From Acidiluteibacter ferrifornacis (GTDB lineage: Bacteria > Bacteroidota > Bacteroidia > Flavobacteriales_E > Vicingaceae), in contig NZ_WWNE01000006.1 of the NCBI RefSeq assembly GCF_009909615.1, forward strand, positions 372,001 to 436,000: a DNA stretch of 64,000 bases. Direction: 5' to 3'. The translations under genes and the position numbers were made by a program. Positions within the stretch are counted from its first letter, which is position 1. Each line of letters begins with the position of its first letter. Under the pieces are notes generated by a model. It had not been told where the DNA came from, did no database searches, and saw only the letters and a list, made by a program, of their open reading frames with translations. Positions 27,360 to 37,034 of the stretch are shown here, one piece after another.

Positions 27360-27363
27360 CACA

Positions 27364-28152
27364 ATGAAACAGTTGCACGCAGCATTTCATTTTCTGAGAC
27401 ATTTACTAATCTCCAAAAAAAGGGGACATGGTGTGCACTCCCCTTTTGTCTATCAATTTATAAAAGAGGTTATCGATTCTAAAGATCAATATTACATTTT
27501 TGAAGACATTGAATCTCTTAGAGCCAAACTACTCTTGACTACACAAGAAATAAATGTCACTGATTTAGGAGCAGGATCCAGAACTACATCAAACAATAAA
27601 AGGAGTATTCAATCCATTGCAAAAAATACATTAAAACCAAAAAAACAAGCACAACTTCTATTTAGAGTTGCTAACTATTTTCAGCCTAAAAAAAGCCTAG
27701 AACTAGGTACATCATTTGGGCTTTCCAGTCTATATTTATCACAATTTAGCTCCAACAATCAACTCTTTACTATTGAAGGCTGCCCCAACATTGCAAAAGT
27801 AGCGCGACTAAATTTTGAAAAATTAAACGCTCAAAACATCAACTCAATTGTTGGAGATTTCTCCCAGACGCTTCCTGGAATTCTTCAAAAGTTTGGCTCC
27901 ATCGACCTCATCTATTTTGATGGCAATCACACCGAGAAAGCCACCTTAGAATACTTTGAAATGTGTTATCCCTATATCCACAACAATACTGTATTTATTT
28001 TTGATGATATTTATTGGAGTAGAGGAATGACTAAAGCTTGGACGAAAATCAAAAAAGATCCACGGGTTACCGTTACAGTCGACACATATCATTTAGGATT
28101 TGTCTTTTTTAGAAAGGAACAACCGAAGGAGGATTTTACCGTTTATCATTAA
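27364..28152 (+). CDS. Class I SAM-dependent methyltransferase
   Basis: The 262-residue protein has an N-terminal segment with HGVHSPFVYQFI, a mark of a family widespread in Bacteroidota, then a Rossmann methyltransferase core: SLELGTSFGLSSLYLSQF (SAM motif I), IEGCPNIAKVARLNF, and IDLIYFDGNHTEKATLEYFE with an Asp-rich FIFDDIYWS, as in catechol-type O-methyltransferases. The acceptor is unknown. It is a single gene between the M13 peptidase and an ABC ATPase with its own promoter. Confidence 0.85.
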   Translation: MKQLHAAFHFLRHLLISKKRGHGVHSPFVYQFIKEVIDSKDQYYIFEDIESLRAKLLLTTQEINVTDLGAGSRTTSNNKRSIQSIAKNTLKPKKQAQLLFRVANYFQPKKSLELGTSFGLSSLYLSQFSSNNQLFTIEGCPNIAKVARLNFEKLNAQNINSIVGDFSQTLPGILQKFGSIDLIYFDGNHTEKATLEYFEMCYPYIHNNTVFIFDDIYWSRGMTKAWTKIKKDPRVTVTVDTYHLGFVFFRKEQPKEDFTVYH

Positions 28153-28178
28153 GTGAAAGTATATCCTACAGAATTCAA

Positions 28179-28186
28179 TAAATTTG
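28179..28186 (+). promoter_or_regulatory. Promoter -7 box for the LolD-type ATPase
   Basis: TAAATTTG, full TAnnTTTG match, 16 bp before the ATG at 28203. Confidence 0.5.
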
Positions 28187-28202
28187 AATTAAATACTATC
28201 TC

Positions 28203-28910
28203 ATGAATCCAATTATACGCATTACAGATTTAACTCGAAACTTTAAACTCGGAACCGAAGTCATTAAAGTATTGAAAGGAATTTCATTTGAAGTCCAAAA
28301 AAACGAATATGTAGCGTTGATGGGACCTTCAGGATCAGGCAAATCTACTCTAATGAATATTCTAGGATGCCTGGATACTCCAACAGGAGGAGAATATATT
28401 TTGAATGGAAACGCAGTAAGCAAACTAACAGATAACGAACTAGCAGAAATTAGGAATAAAGAGATCGGCTTTGTATTTCAAACATTTAATCTTTTACCAC
28501 GCTCTACTGCACTGGAAAATGTGGCATTACCTTTAATCTACGCTGGAAAAAGTTCAACAGATCGAAAAGAAATTGCCTCCAACATGCTCACTCAAGTTGG
28601 CTTAAATGACAGAATGGATCATAAACCCAATGAATTATCAGGAGGACAGCGTCAACGAGTAGCTGTAGCCAGAGCTATGGTGAACTCCCCCTCTATTATT
28701 TTAGCCGACGAGCCTACAGGTAACCTAGACACCAAAACATCGTACGAAATTATGGCTCTTTTTGATGAGATTCATAAGAAAGGAAATACAATAATACTAG
28801 TAACTCACGAAGAAGATATAGCGATGCATGCGCATCGTATAATTCGATTAAGAGATGGAGAAATAGAATCAGATATTAAAAACGAATCGATTACAACCTT
28901 TAATAATTAA
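28203..28910 (+). CDS. ABC transporter ATP-binding protein, LolD/MacB type
   Basis: The 235-residue ATPase has Walker [11 protein letters not shown]-loop [16 protein letters not shown], signature [15 protein letters not shown], Walker [13 protein letters not shown] and the switch His in LVTHEED. The pattern, including the [11 protein letters not shown] stretch, is that of the LolD/MacB/FtsE branch, which drives extraction of lipoproteins or other substrates from the inner membrane rather than solute import. No permease gene is adjacent, so the partner must lie elsewhere. Confidence 0.93.
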   Translation: MNPIIRITDLTRNFKLGTEVIKVLKGISFEVQKNEYVALMGPSGSGKSTLMNILGCLDTPTGGEYILNGNAVSKLTDNELAEIRNKEIGFVFQTFNLLPRSTALENVALPLIYAGKSSTDRKEIASNMLTQVGLNDRMDHKPNELSGGQRQRVAVARAMVNSPSIILADEPTGNLDTKTSYEIMALFDEIHKKGNTIILVTHEEDIAMHAHRIIRLRDGEIESDIKNESITTFNN

Positions 28911-28956
28911 AACAATCTACTGCTGGTATTGTTAGCAGATAAAAGCATACATTTTA

Positions 28957-29505
28957 ATGAAAGTATATACAAAGAAAGGCGATAAGGGAATGACCTCTTT
29001 AATAGGGGGAACAAGAGTCCCGAAACATCACCTTAGAATAGAATCATATGGTACAGTTGATGAATTGAATTCGTACATTGGAGTAATTCGTGATCATAAA
29101 ATTGGTGAGCACGAAACAACGGTTTTGATAGAAGTGCAAGATCGATTATTTACGATTGGCTCTTTATTGGCAGCCGATCCTGAAAAGTCGAAGATGAAAT
29201 TACCTGAATTGTCATTGGCTGATATCGAGTTTCTGGAAAATGAAATTGATAAGATGGATGAAGATCTTCCACCAATGCGAAATTTCGTTCTACCTGGTGG
29301 AAACAAAGCCATCAGCTTTTGCCATGTAGCTCGATGTGTCTGTAGAAGAGCAGAACGAATAACAGTGCACTTGAGTGAAGAATCTCAAGTAGATAGCACC
29401 ATAATGCAATATTTAAATCGACTTTCAGACTATTTGTTTGTTTTATCGCGATATCTGACGAAAAAAATGGGAGCTACAGAAACTCCATGGGTACCTAGAC
29501 AATAA
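28957..29505 (+). CDS. PduO-type cob(I)alamin adenosyltransferase
   Basis: The 182-residue helical-bundle enzyme transfers adenosyl from ATP to cob(I)alamin or cobyrinic acid diamide. The N-terminal ATP-binding motif YTKKGDKGMTSLIGG, then YGTVDELNSYIG, the central RNFVLPGG and CRRAER and the C-terminal NRLSDYLFVLSRY are all present. It shows that the cell handles cobalamin, which fits the three B12-binding radical SAM proteins at 37-43.5 kb, although those use cobalamin that is not adenosylated. Confidence 0.95.
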   Translation: MKVYTKKGDKGMTSLIGGTRVPKHHLRIESYGTVDELNSYIGVIRDHKIGEHETTVLIEVQDRLFTIGSLLAADPEKSKMKLPELSLADIEFLENEIDKMDEDLPPMRNFVLPGGNKAISFCHVARCVCRRAERITVHLSEESQVDSTIMQYLNRLSDYLFVLSRYLTKKMGATETPWVPRQ

Positions 29506-29591
29506 AAAATAAACCTAAACAATTCATTAATAAAAATTTAGAATTAAAATAAATGATTTTAGAAAAGGTGAAAATTATTCACTTAAAAAAT

Positions 29592-29599
29592 TACATTTG
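29592..29599 (+). promoter_or_regulatory. Promoter -7 box for the DUF2795 gene
   Basis: TACATTTG fits TAnnTTTG, 22 bp before the ATG at 29622. Confidence 0.5.
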
Positions 29600-29621
29600 C
29601 AAAAATCAAAATTAGAATATT

Positions 29622-29843
29622 ATGTACTGGACACTTGAACTTGCATCAAATTTAGAAGATGCTCCATGGCCGGCAACCAAAGATGAGTTGATTGACTTTG
29701 CCATCAGAACTGGTGCTCCTTTGGAAGTTGTAGAAAACTTGCAGGAGATGGAAGACGAAGGTGAGTCTTATGAGACCATCGAAGATATTTGGCCAGATTA
29801 TCCAACCAAAGAGGACTTCTTCTTTAATGAAGACGAATACTAA
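29622..29843 (+). CDS. DUF2795 family small acidic protein
   Basis: The 73-residue, strongly acidic protein (ends FFFNEDEY) reads as one DUF2795 domain, with the core WPATKDELIDFAIRTGAPLEVVENLQEM. The family is common and conserved in Bacteroidota and has no known function. The gene has its own promoter box and a strong terminator, so it is a monocistronic unit just upstream of secA. Confidence 0.85.
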   Translation: MYWTLELASNLEDAPWPATKDELIDFAIRTGAPLEVVENLQEMEDEGESYETIEDIWPDYPTKEDFFFNEDEY

Positions 29844-29859
29844 GATTAAAAAATAATTG

Positions 29860-29894
29860 AACCCCGTCCCGAATAATTGGGACGGGGTTTTTTT
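29860..29894 (+). terminator. Terminator after the DUF2795 gene
   Basis: AACCCCGTCCC (29860-29870) pairs with GGGACGGGGTT (29879-29889), a GC-rich 11-bp stem with an 8-nt loop and a T-run. Confidence 0.9.
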
Positions 29895-29941
29895 ATACTT
29901 CTTTAGTAGTTGGTATCGAACAAAAAGCGCATTAATTTACC

Positions 29942-29949
29942 TACTTTTG
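29942..29949 (+). promoter_or_regulatory. Promoter -7 box for secA
   Basis: TACTTTTG fits TAnnTTTG, 34 bp before the secA ATG. Confidence 0.45.
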
Positions 29950-29983
29950 GAGGTAGTTTTTTTTAGAAGAATAGAAGATATAT

Positions 29984-32900
29984 ATGATAGGTTCAATCAA
30001 TAAGTTATTTGGAAAAATTTTAGGTAACAAATCAGATAGAGACATTAAGGCCATCACTCCTTTGGTGGAACAAATAAAAGCTGAATTTTCAAAATTAGCA
30101 GACATTTCTAATGACCAATTAAGGGCTAAAACAGCTGAATTCAAATCCAGAATTAAGACAGCTTATCAGGCAGATAGCGAGAGAATTTCTAAGTTAAAGT
30201 TAGAAATTGATCAATTAGAAGATGTCGATAAAAAAGAGTCCCTCTATAAGGAAATCGACCAAATCGAAAAATCGATAACGGATACGATAGAAGCGACTAT
30301 GATGGAAATTTTACCTGAAGCTTTTGCAGTAGTTAAGGAAACGGCACGTCGATTTACAAACAACGAAAAAGTTGAAGTCACCGCCACAGACATGGATCGT
30401 GACTTTGCGGCTAAGCGCGACAGTATAGAAATAGTTGGAGATAAAGCTTATTGGCATAATCGGTGGAATGCCGCAGGTACAGAAGTAGTATGGAACATGA
30501 TTCACTACGACGTGCAGTTAATAGGTGGAATTACTTTGCATCAAGGTAAAATTGCAGAGATGGCTACAGGAGAAGGTAAAACTTTAGTGGCAACTTTACC
30601 TGTCTACTTAAATGCTTTAGCAGAAAGAGGAGTTCACTTAGTCACTGTAAATGACTACTTGGCTAAACGAGATAGTGAATGGATGGGTCCTTTGTTCGAG
30701 TTTCATGGTATGACCATTGATTGTATCGATAAACACCAGCCCAATTCCGAAGAAAGAAGGAAAGCTTATTTAGCAGATATTACTTACGGTACTAATAATG
30801 AGTTTGGATTTGATTATTTGCGTGATAACATGGCTCGGTCTTCTGAAGATTTAGTGCAACGAAAGCACCATTATGCCATAGTTGATGAGGTCGATTCTGT
30901 CTTGATTGATGACGCTAGAACACCGCTAATCATATCTGGACCAACACCTAAAGGAGATATTCATGAGTTTTACGAATTAAAGCCTCGCGTAGAAAAATTA
31001 TACTCTGCTCAAAAAAGATTAATTACCACACTACTTGCTGATGCCAAGAAGCAATTTCATGCTGATTCTACTCCTGAAGGAAAAGAAGGCAAAAAGAAAG
31101 AAGAGGAAGCGAGTATGGCTTTGCTAAGATCGTATAGAGGTCTACCAAAAAACAAGGCGCTTATTAAATTCTTATCCGAACCAGGAGTTAGAGCTAAATT
31201 GCAAAAAGTAGAAAACTATTATTTGCAAGATCAAGGTAAAGAAATGCACCTTGTAGACGCTGAACTATACTTTACTATTGATGAAAAAAATAATACAATT
31301 GAATTAACTGAAAAAGGCTTAGACCTTATTTCAGAGTCAGGTGATGACAAAAATTTCTTTATTCTTCCTGACATCAATTTATCGATTAGCGACTTGGAAA
31401 AGCAATCCATTTCCGATGAAGAAAAATTAGCTAAAAAAGAAGCTATTATACAAGATTATTCAGTAAAAGCTGAACGAATTCATACAATCAATCAACTACT
31501 GAAAGCATACACCTTATTTGAAAAGGATACTGAGTATGTAGTAATGGACAATAAGGTGAAAATTGTAGATGAGCAAACTGGGCGTATAATGGAAGGCCGA
31601 AGATATTCTGACGGTTTGCACCAAGCAATTGAAGCAAAAGAAAACACTAAAGTAGAAGCTGCTACGCAAACCTATGCTACTGTTACGCTGCAGAATTATT
31701 TTAGAATGTACCACAAGCTTTCCGGTATGACGGGAACAGCAGAAACAGAGGCAGGGGAATTCTGGGATATCTATGAATTGGATGTAGTGGTTATTCCTAC
31801 CAACAAACCCATTGCTAGAGATGACAGAGAAGACTTGGTGTACAAGACTACAAGAGAAAAATACAATGCAGTTAGCGAAGAGGTAGTAAAGTTAGTAGAA
31901 GCGGGTCGTCCTGTATTGGTAGGTACCACTTCGGTTGAGATATCAGAATTATTGAGTAGAATGCTCAAGATGAAAGGCATCAACCATCAAGTATTAAATG
32001 CTAAATTACACCAAAAAGAAGCTGAAGTTGTTGCCAATGCAGGTAAGCCCGGAGCAGTAACCATTGCAACGAACATGGCAGGTAGAGGTACCGACATTAA
32101 ATTGAGTAAAGAAGTGATAGCTTCTGGTGGTTTAGCTATCATCGGTACGGAGCGTCACGAATCTAGACGTGTCGATAGACAATTGAGAGGTCGTGCTGGT
32201 CGTCAAGGAGATCCGGGTAGTTCTCAATTCTATGTTTCCTTGGAGGACAACTTGATGCGATTATTTGGTTCAGACCGAATCGCAAAACTGATGGACAGAA
32301 TGGGGATCGAAGAAGGTGAAGTGATTCAGCATTCTATGATTTCTAAATCCATTGAAAGAGCTCAGAAAAAAGTAGAAGAGAACAATTTTGGTGTTCGTAA
32401 ACGATTATTGGAATACGATGACATTATGAACTCTCAGCGTGAAGTAATCTACAAACGTAGAAGAAATGCATTGTTCGGAGAGCGAATAAGCGTGGACATT
32501 GCTAATATGATGTACGATACCGCAAGTTCTGTTGTCGAAACTAATTTGGAGATGAGGGATTTTGAAAACTTCAAAATGGACGTAATTCGTAACTTCTCAA
32601 TTGAAAGCCCTGTTGATGAAAAAGGATTTGGTCAGATTAATGCCAACGAGCTAACTGACAAGTTGTATCAGAAAGCGATGGAACACTATTCTAGGAAATC
32701 TAAGCTAGTCGCTGAAACATCGTACCCTGTTATTAAAGATGTATATGAAAATCAAGGTGATCAATATAAAAACATTGTAATTCCTTTTACTGATGGTAAA
32801 AAATCGATACAAGTAGTCGCAGATTTGAAAAAATCATATGACTCTCATGGTAAAGAATTGATTGCCACCTTTGAAAGAAATATCATATTAGCAATGATTG

Positions 32901-33334
32901 ATAATTCCTGGAAGGAGCACTTACGTGAGATGGATGATTTGAAACAATCTGTTCAAGGTGCGGTTTATGAACAAAAAGATCCATTGTTAATTTATAAGTT
33001 TGAAGCTTTTGAATTGTTTAAGCAAATGATTGACAAAACAAACAAGGAAGCTGTTAGCTTCTTAGTAAAAGGGAATCTTCCTGTTCAAGACCCTAATCAG
33101 CAAGCCAAAGTTCAGAATGCACCACAACAACAAAAAGAGCAACCAAAGCTGCAAACTTCGCGTACTGAAGCTCCTCAACCCACAAACCAACAACCCAATA
33201 GAGGTCAGCAACCAGGACAAAACACACAAGAAAGACAAGTTACACAACCAATTGTAGCTGAGAAGAGAGTGGGAAGAAACGATCCTTGCCCTTGTGGAAG
33301 TGGTAAAAAATACAAACAATGTCATGGGAAATAA
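29984..33334 (+). CDS. secA: Preprotein translocase ATPase SecA
   Basis: The 1116-residue motor pushes preproteins through SecYEG. Visible are Walker [21 protein letters not shown], the DEAD-like [56 protein letters not shown] and a C-terminal zinc/SecB-binding [15 protein letters not shown] preceded by a Gln/Pro-rich linker. Extra segments about residues 55-95 and 325-480 make it some 200 residues longer than the E. coli protein; Bacteroidota SecA proteins are generally of this size. It feeds the periplasmic side from which the T9SS takes its cargo. Confidence 0.97.
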   Translation: MIGSINKLFGKILGNKSDRDIKAITPLVEQIKAEFSKLADISNDQLRAKTAEFKSRIKTAYQADSERISKLKLEIDQLEDVDKKESLYKEIDQIEKSITDTIEATMMEILPEAFAVVKETARRFTNNEKVEVTATDMDRDFAAKRDSIEIVGDKAYWHNRWNAAGTEVVWNMIHYDVQLIGGITLHQGKIAEMATGEGKTLVATLPVYLNALAERGVHLVTVNDYLAKRDSEWMGPLFEFHGMTIDCIDKHQPNSEERRKAYLADITYGTNNEFGFDYLRDNMARSSEDLVQRKHHYAIVDEVDSVLIDDARTPLIISGPTPKGDIHEFYELKPRVEKLYSAQKRLITTLLADAKKQFHADSTPEGKEGKKKEEEASMALLRSYRGLPKNKALIKFLSEPGVRAKLQKVENYYLQDQGKEMHLVDAELYFTIDEKNNTIELTEKGLDLISESGDDKNFFILPDINLSISDLEKQSISDEEKLAKKEAIIQDYSVKAERIHTINQLLKAYTLFEKDTEYVVMDNKVKIVDEQTGRIMEGRRYSDGLHQAIEAKENTKVEAATQTYATVTLQNYFRMYHKLSGMTGTAETEAGEFWDIYELDVVVIPTNKPIARDDREDLVYKTTREKYNAVSEEVVKLVEAGRPVLVGTTSVEISELLSRMLKMKGINHQVLNAKLHQKEAEVVANAGKPGAVTIATNMAGRGTDIKLSKEVIASGGLAIIGTERHESRRVDRQLRGRAGRQGDPGSSQFYVSLEDNLMRLFGSDRIAKLMDRMGIEEGEVIQHSMISKSIERAQKKVEENNFGVRKRLLEYDDIMNSQREVIYKRRRNALFGERISVDIANMMYDTASSVVETNLEMRDFENFKMDVIRNFSIESPVDEKGFGQINANELTDKLYQKAMEHYSRKSKLVAETSYPVIKDVYENQGDQYKNIVIPFTDGKKSIQVVADLKKSYDSHGKELIATFERNIILAMIDNSWKEHLREMDDLKQSVQGAVYEQKDPLLIYKFEAFELFKQMIDKTNKEAVSFLVKGNLPVQDPNQQAKVQNAPQQQKEQPKLQTSRTEAPQPTNQQPNRGQQPGQNTQERQVTQPIVAEKRVGRNDPCPCGSGKKYKQCHGK

Positions 33335-33355
33335 CCCCGAACAAATTATAAAAGG

Positions 33356-33386
33356 AAAGGCGCTATTGAGTAATAGCGCCTTTTTT
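33356..33386 (+). terminator. Terminator after secA
   Basis: AAAGGCGCTATT (33356-33367) pairs with AATAGCGCCTTT (33372-33383), loop GAGT, then T residues. Confidence 0.88.
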
Positions 33387-33409
33387 ATTTCATTTTCCGG
33401 AAGGGAATC

Positions 33410-33853
33410 TCAATCTACCTTTTGAAAAGTGAGTACGCTTCCTTTCGAAATCAATGTTAATTCTAATCCATTCAATGAATACTTCATGGGATTCTGAAGT
33501 CGATTCAAATACTCTTGCTCATTACCAAATCCTTCACAATACTTTTCAGTTACCATTAGATTTATCAAGTAAATAGTATCTTCTTTAACTTTTAAATCTC
33601 CTGAGAGTGTATTACAACCAGTATTTCCATAAACTTTATTCATAGTTAGATTAAATTCTAAATATGCTGACCTTAGGTTTCCTTTAGTGTTTTCATTATC
33701 CACTCTTCTTAAAGCCCAAATATCATGTAGCTTTATATTTGAGCTCATCTCTGCTGATTTTACTGCTAGTTGATTCTTAACCCTGCAACCATGAAAGACT
33801 AAAATTAAAGGTACTGCTATTTGAATACACCTCTTGAAAAGAATTTGCCACAT
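33410..33853 (-). CDS. META domain (HslJ-like) lipoprotein
   Basis: The 147-residue protein has a lipoprotein-type N-terminus with Cys23 in VFHGC and one META domain (about 40-147) with IWALRRV, the typical GNTGCNTLSGDL segment and a final GSVLTFQKVD. Members such as HslJ are heat-shock or envelope proteins of unclear function. It converges on secA and lies downstream of another small lipoprotein gene, from which a terminator separates it. Confidence 0.78.
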   Translation of the reverse strand: MWQILFKRCIQIAVPLILVFHGCRVKNQLAVKSAEMSSNIKLHDIWALRRVDNENTKGNLRSAYLEFNLTMNKVYGNTGCNTLSGDLKVKEDTIYLINLMVTEKYCEGFGNEQEYLNRLQNPMKYSLNGLELTLISKGSVLTFQKVD

Positions 33854-33875
33854 AACTTATAAAACATGATAGCAT

Positions 33876-33905
33876 AAAAAAGCCCTACATATACTGTAAG
33901 GCTTT
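33876..33905 (-). terminator. Terminator after the GCTD-motif lipoprotein gene
   Basis: AAAGCC (33879-33884) pairs with GGCTTT (33900-33905), with an inner TACA/TGTA helix separated by one mismatch; read on the minus strand it ends in a T-run. Confidence 0.7.
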
Positions 33906-33923
33906 GTGAAATTTATAATTGGT

Positions 33924-34421
33924 TTACTTTTTACAAACCTCATTTTCTTCTAAAATAATTTCGACATCAGGAACCTGATTAATTAGAATCCGAGACTGTG
34001 TAATAGTAAGACATTCTTTTCTAATGAAGGTTTCTCTACTTCCATTCACATGGTACACATTCAAACAATACTCCCCAGGAATTCTAATCCCTGAAAAAGT
34101 ACCACTCATCTCACATTCTGCAATATAGTCTCTTTGGTCACTGTAGGTAACATCTTCAACTGTTGATATTTTCACTCTTACAATCTTATCAATTTGACAA
34201 TTTTTCAAACATGCAGAATCTGATAAATTGACAGCAAAATCCATACTAACGGGATTATTTTCAATGCAAGAACCATCATTCAACGTTGCTCTTGGATTGT
34301 AATTTAAAGAATACTTATCTGTACAACCTGTTATGGGTGGCTCTTCTTTTTCACAACCAATGATAATAGTTGTAAGTAAAACGACAGTTATTAAATGGAA
34401 TATTATCTTGAAACTTTTCAT
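33924..34421 (-). CDS. Small lipoprotein with GCTD motif, function unknown
   Basis: The 165-residue lipoprotein starts MKSFKIIFHLITVVLLTTII and has its lipobox at IIGC. Next comes one copy of the Bacteroidota surface motif GCTD..SLNYNPRATLNDGSC, then a beta-rich domain with six cysteines (about 60-165) I cannot assign. The ATG at 34421 follows an AGAG stretch and directly opens the signal peptide; 13 further in-frame residues upstream were left out. It may be surface-exposed, but no role can be inferred. Confidence 0.7.
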   Translation of the reverse strand: MKSFKIIFHLITVVLLTTIIIGCEKEEPPITGCTDKYSLNYNPRATLNDGSCIENNPVSMDFAVNLSDSACLKNCQIDKIVRVKISTVEDVTYSDQRDYIAECEMSGTFSGIRIPGEYCLNVYHVNGSRETFIRKECLTITQSRILINQVPDVEIILEENEVCKK

Positions 34422-34486
34422 CTTCTCTATTTTATATTGGTATAAAAATAAGAGTTCCATAGTTAGGAGACAACATCTAATAAAAT

Positions 34487-34515
34487 AAAAAAACCTTCTG
34501 TTTGCAAACAGAAGG
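34487..34515 (-). terminator. Terminator after the DUF5723-like gene
   Basis: A perfect 22-nt palindrome (34494-34515, CCTTCTGTTTG and complement); on the minus strand a T-run follows. It lies 119 bp after the stop codon at 34634. The 3' untranslated stretch also holds a weak 6-bp hairpin at 34532-34551. Confidence 0.75.
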
Positions 34516-34633
34516 CTACGTCTTTAACCAAACAAGGTTGCATTTCACCTTGCTCATTCAAATATGAATTATTTATTTATCTCCAAAACTAGCTAAGCAA
34601 CCAACATAAGGCAATACTGATAAATAGGTATTT

Positions 34634-35995
34634 TTATCTCCAAGCAGGACACAACCATGGAATTCCCCTGCGATCGATGACTTTACATTCAGGACTATTT
34701 CTTAGGAACAAATTGATATTAAAATATAAATCAACCGCTTTAATGTCACCACGTCTCACAAATGGCAAGATATGGTCGGTTCCAACTGATAAAAACCCCA
34801 ACCTTATGTAAAATCCAACTTGAGGAGCAACATAATTGGATAGTGACATAGGTATCGATGCTGAGATCCAATCAGTTTCAAAACGAGGAGCTATAGCCGC
34901 CAAATTAGACCGTTCAACACCAAAACTATTTCTAAAACTTAATCGCTGATTGACAATCCCAGCTACGTATACATAATCTATAATTCTAAAATCCATCTGC
35001 AAAGAAAGCGCTGTAGGAAGAAATGCCGTATAAGTATCACCATCTTTACCCAATACAGCATCATTTCCATCGTATAAATCATCTATGGACAGGGAATCCT
35101 GTGATTCCAATTTAGCATATCGAGCACTTTCTTTGAAACGAATATAACCTACATCTAATAAGGATAGTCCAATCCTGTAATCGTAATCTACAATTTTACA
35201 ACCTCCTCTTTGAGAATGAGATGAATATTTATTAACTACATCTGTCATAGATTTAAAAGTCACTCCTAAATCCATACCCCACCCACCTCCGGAACCGAAT
35301 TGAGTATCAGTATAGGAGTATTTTCCATTTAAGTTTAGCAAAGCTCCACTATTGTTTTCCACTGAGACAGTTCCACTTTTAATATTAAAAGAAGATTGCT
35401 GAATCCCAATCATTCGATTAATAGTAATTCCGGCACTTATCATATCGTAATCCCTATTCAATAATATTCTTCCATAGGTCAATCCAACTTCGCCCCACAT
35501 CATCGACTTGAACCTCCCATTCTTCATTTGATAACTATCGTCTGCAACCTGATCTACGGATTCTGCATTAGCTACCTCTACTAAAAGAGCAGGCAATCGA
35601 TTTAAATTCGAATAGTATCTTGCAGAAGTATGAATTCCAAAGGCATTTTTACCATAACTCAAAGTGGCAGAAGGGCCCGATACTTCTCCTGCTATATAAC
35701 CACGGGCAAATTTATTGGGTTGTTCATAGACCTCATCTTGTAAATCAACTTTTGGAAGTAAAATACTATTGGGGTAATTGAGCACGTTGCTGCGTCCAAA
35801 CGCGTGAACTCCAGCAACATTGATGGAAAGAAAAAGTCGTTGATCAACCATTAAGGCAGGGTTCAGTCCAATTTGCTTAACTGGCAAATAGTTATCCGTA
35901 ACCACTCCTACTTTTTCCTGTGCAATTATAACTTCATTGTTGAAGCAGATAAGGACGGCAATTATACAACTCAACTTATTCATAGTAAAGATCAT
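34634..35995 (-). CDS. Outer-membrane beta-barrel protein, DUF5723-like
   Basis: The 453-residue protein has a signal peptide (about 1-26, ending IIAQ) and reads as a long series of amphipathic beta-strands, with LNPALM near the N-terminus as in FadL/PorV-like barrels and a C-terminal YFNINLFLRNSPECK. The pattern fits DUF5723 family proteins, which are common in Bacteroidota and of unknown function. A second ATG at 35983 (MNKLSCII) is an equally good start. It is monocistronic with a clear terminator. Confidence 0.65.
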   Translation of the reverse strand: MIFTMNKLSCIIAVLICFNNEVIIAQEKVGVVTDNYLPVKQIGLNPALMVDQRLFLSINVAGVHAFGRSNVLNYPNSILLPKVDLQDEVYEQPNKFARGYIAGEVSGPSATLSYGKNAFGIHTSARYYSNLNRLPALLVEVANAESVDQVADDSYQMKNGRFKSMMWGEVGLTYGRILLNRDYDMISAGITINRMIGIQQSSFNIKSGTVSVENNSGALLNLNGKYSYTDTQFGSGGGWGMDLGVTFKSMTDVVNKYSSHSQRGGCKIVDYDYRIGLSLLDVGYIRFKESARYAKLESQDSLSIDDLYDGNDAVLGKDGDTYTAFLPTALSLQMDFRIIDYVYVAGIVNQRLSFRNSFGVERSNLAAIAPRFETDWISASIPMSLSNYVAPQVGFYIRLGFLSVGTDHILPFVRRGDIKAVDLYFNINLFLRNSPECKVIDRRGIPWLCPAWR

Positions 35996-36090
35996 CCTAA
36001 ATAGTGTTTCCTACTCCCTATCCCTGTAAATCATGAGGAATGTAAAAATAAAGTAACTTTCCTTTTAAAACATAAAAAGTAGTAGCTTAT

Positions 36091-36098
36091 TACTTTTG
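36091..36098 (+). promoter_or_regulatory. Promoter -7 box for the nucleotidyltransferase-rSAM pair
   Basis: TACTTTTG fits TAnnTTTG. It contains the first in-frame TTG of the gene (36096), which therefore cannot be the start. Confidence 0.5.
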
Positions 36099-36131
36099 CA
36101 GTTAAAAGAAAACCTACTTTTAACCCCAGTT

Positions 36132-37034
36132 TTGAAAGCTTACAACCAACCCCACAGTTTGAACTTGTTAAAAACCATCGCGTATTTTGACATTTTTAAT
36201 CATCCGCTTAAGGATATTGAAATAAGCAATCTATTAGGTCTATCCTTACTTCAAACGCAATCATACCTATCAGACCTTGTTTCTAATGGACAATTGAATT
36301 GTACTGCGAACTATTACAGCCTGAGAAAAAGCATCGATACACAGATTCATGAACGAAAGCTAAAAGAAGAGGAGGCTAAGAAATACTTCAGAAAACTACC
36401 TGCTTATACAAAACTTATCAAATCCTTTCCTTTTGTAAGAGCAATATCAATTTCTGGATCCTTATCCAAAAATGTAATGCAGGAGGATGGAGACATTGAC
36501 TATTTTATAATTACTGCACCAGGTAGATTGTGGATTTGTAGAACTTTACTCATTCTTTTCAAGAAAGTGTTTTTATTAAATTCTAAGAAGTATTTCTGTG
36601 TGAATTATTTTGTGGATGAAGATAATTTGGAGATTATCGATAAAAACATTTTCACCGCTGTAGAAGTTAGTCATCTTTTACCAGTATATAACCTGCCTTT
36701 AATCGACTCCTTCAAAAAGAAGAACAAATGGACCGAAAGTTTTTTTCCTGGTTTTGAGAACCCAATAAAAACAAAGCAATTTGAAGGAAATGGAATAATT
36801 AAGACCACTATTGAAAGTATACTTAAAGGACGAATAGGAGACCGTCTTGACCTTTTTTTGATGCGAAATACTTACAAAAGATGGAGTAAAAAGTTCGAGC
36901 ATTTCGATGCCGACAAATTAGAACTAACTATGCGGTCAAATCGTGGGGTGTCCAAACATCATCCTAGGGATTTTCAAAACCGAGTACTGAAGGAATTTCA
37001 AGTTAGAATGAATCAACTCAATATTCAAGAATGA
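36132..37034 (+). CDS. Nucleotidyltransferase-fold protein with winged-helix start
   Basis: About 300 residues. The first about 70 (LKTIAYFDIFNHPLKDIEISNLLGL...) resemble a winged helix; a nucleotidyltransferase core follows with SGSLSKNVMQEDGDIDYFII, which holds the GS and DxD metal motifs. The C-terminal half is basic and unassigned. No in-frame ATG exists near the start; TTG 36132 is proposed, with TTG 36159 and 36165 as alternatives. Its last bases overlap the B12 radical SAM start (ATGA), so the two are translated together. It may adenylylate or otherwise mark a substrate or partner; this is inference. Confidence 0.65.
   Translation: MKAYNQPHSLNLLKTIAYFDIFNHPLKDIEISNLLGLSLLQTQSYLSDLVSNGQLNCTANYYSLRKSIDTQIHERKLKEEEAKKYFRKLPAYTKLIKSFPFVRAISISGSLSKNVMQEDGDIDYFIITAPGRLWICRTLLILFKKVFLLNSKKYFCVNYFVDEDNLEIIDKNIFTAVEVSHLLPVYNLPLIDSFKKKNKWTESFFPGFENPIKTKQFEGNGIIKTTIESILKGRIGDRLDLFLMRNTYKRWSKKFEHFDADKLELTMRSNRGVSKHHPRDFQNRVLKEFQVRMNQLNIQE

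Noticed and set aside
29984-33334. SecA as an abnormal or fused protein because of its length
   Set aside because: All motor motifs are intact and Bacteroidota SecA proteins generally carry these extra segments.
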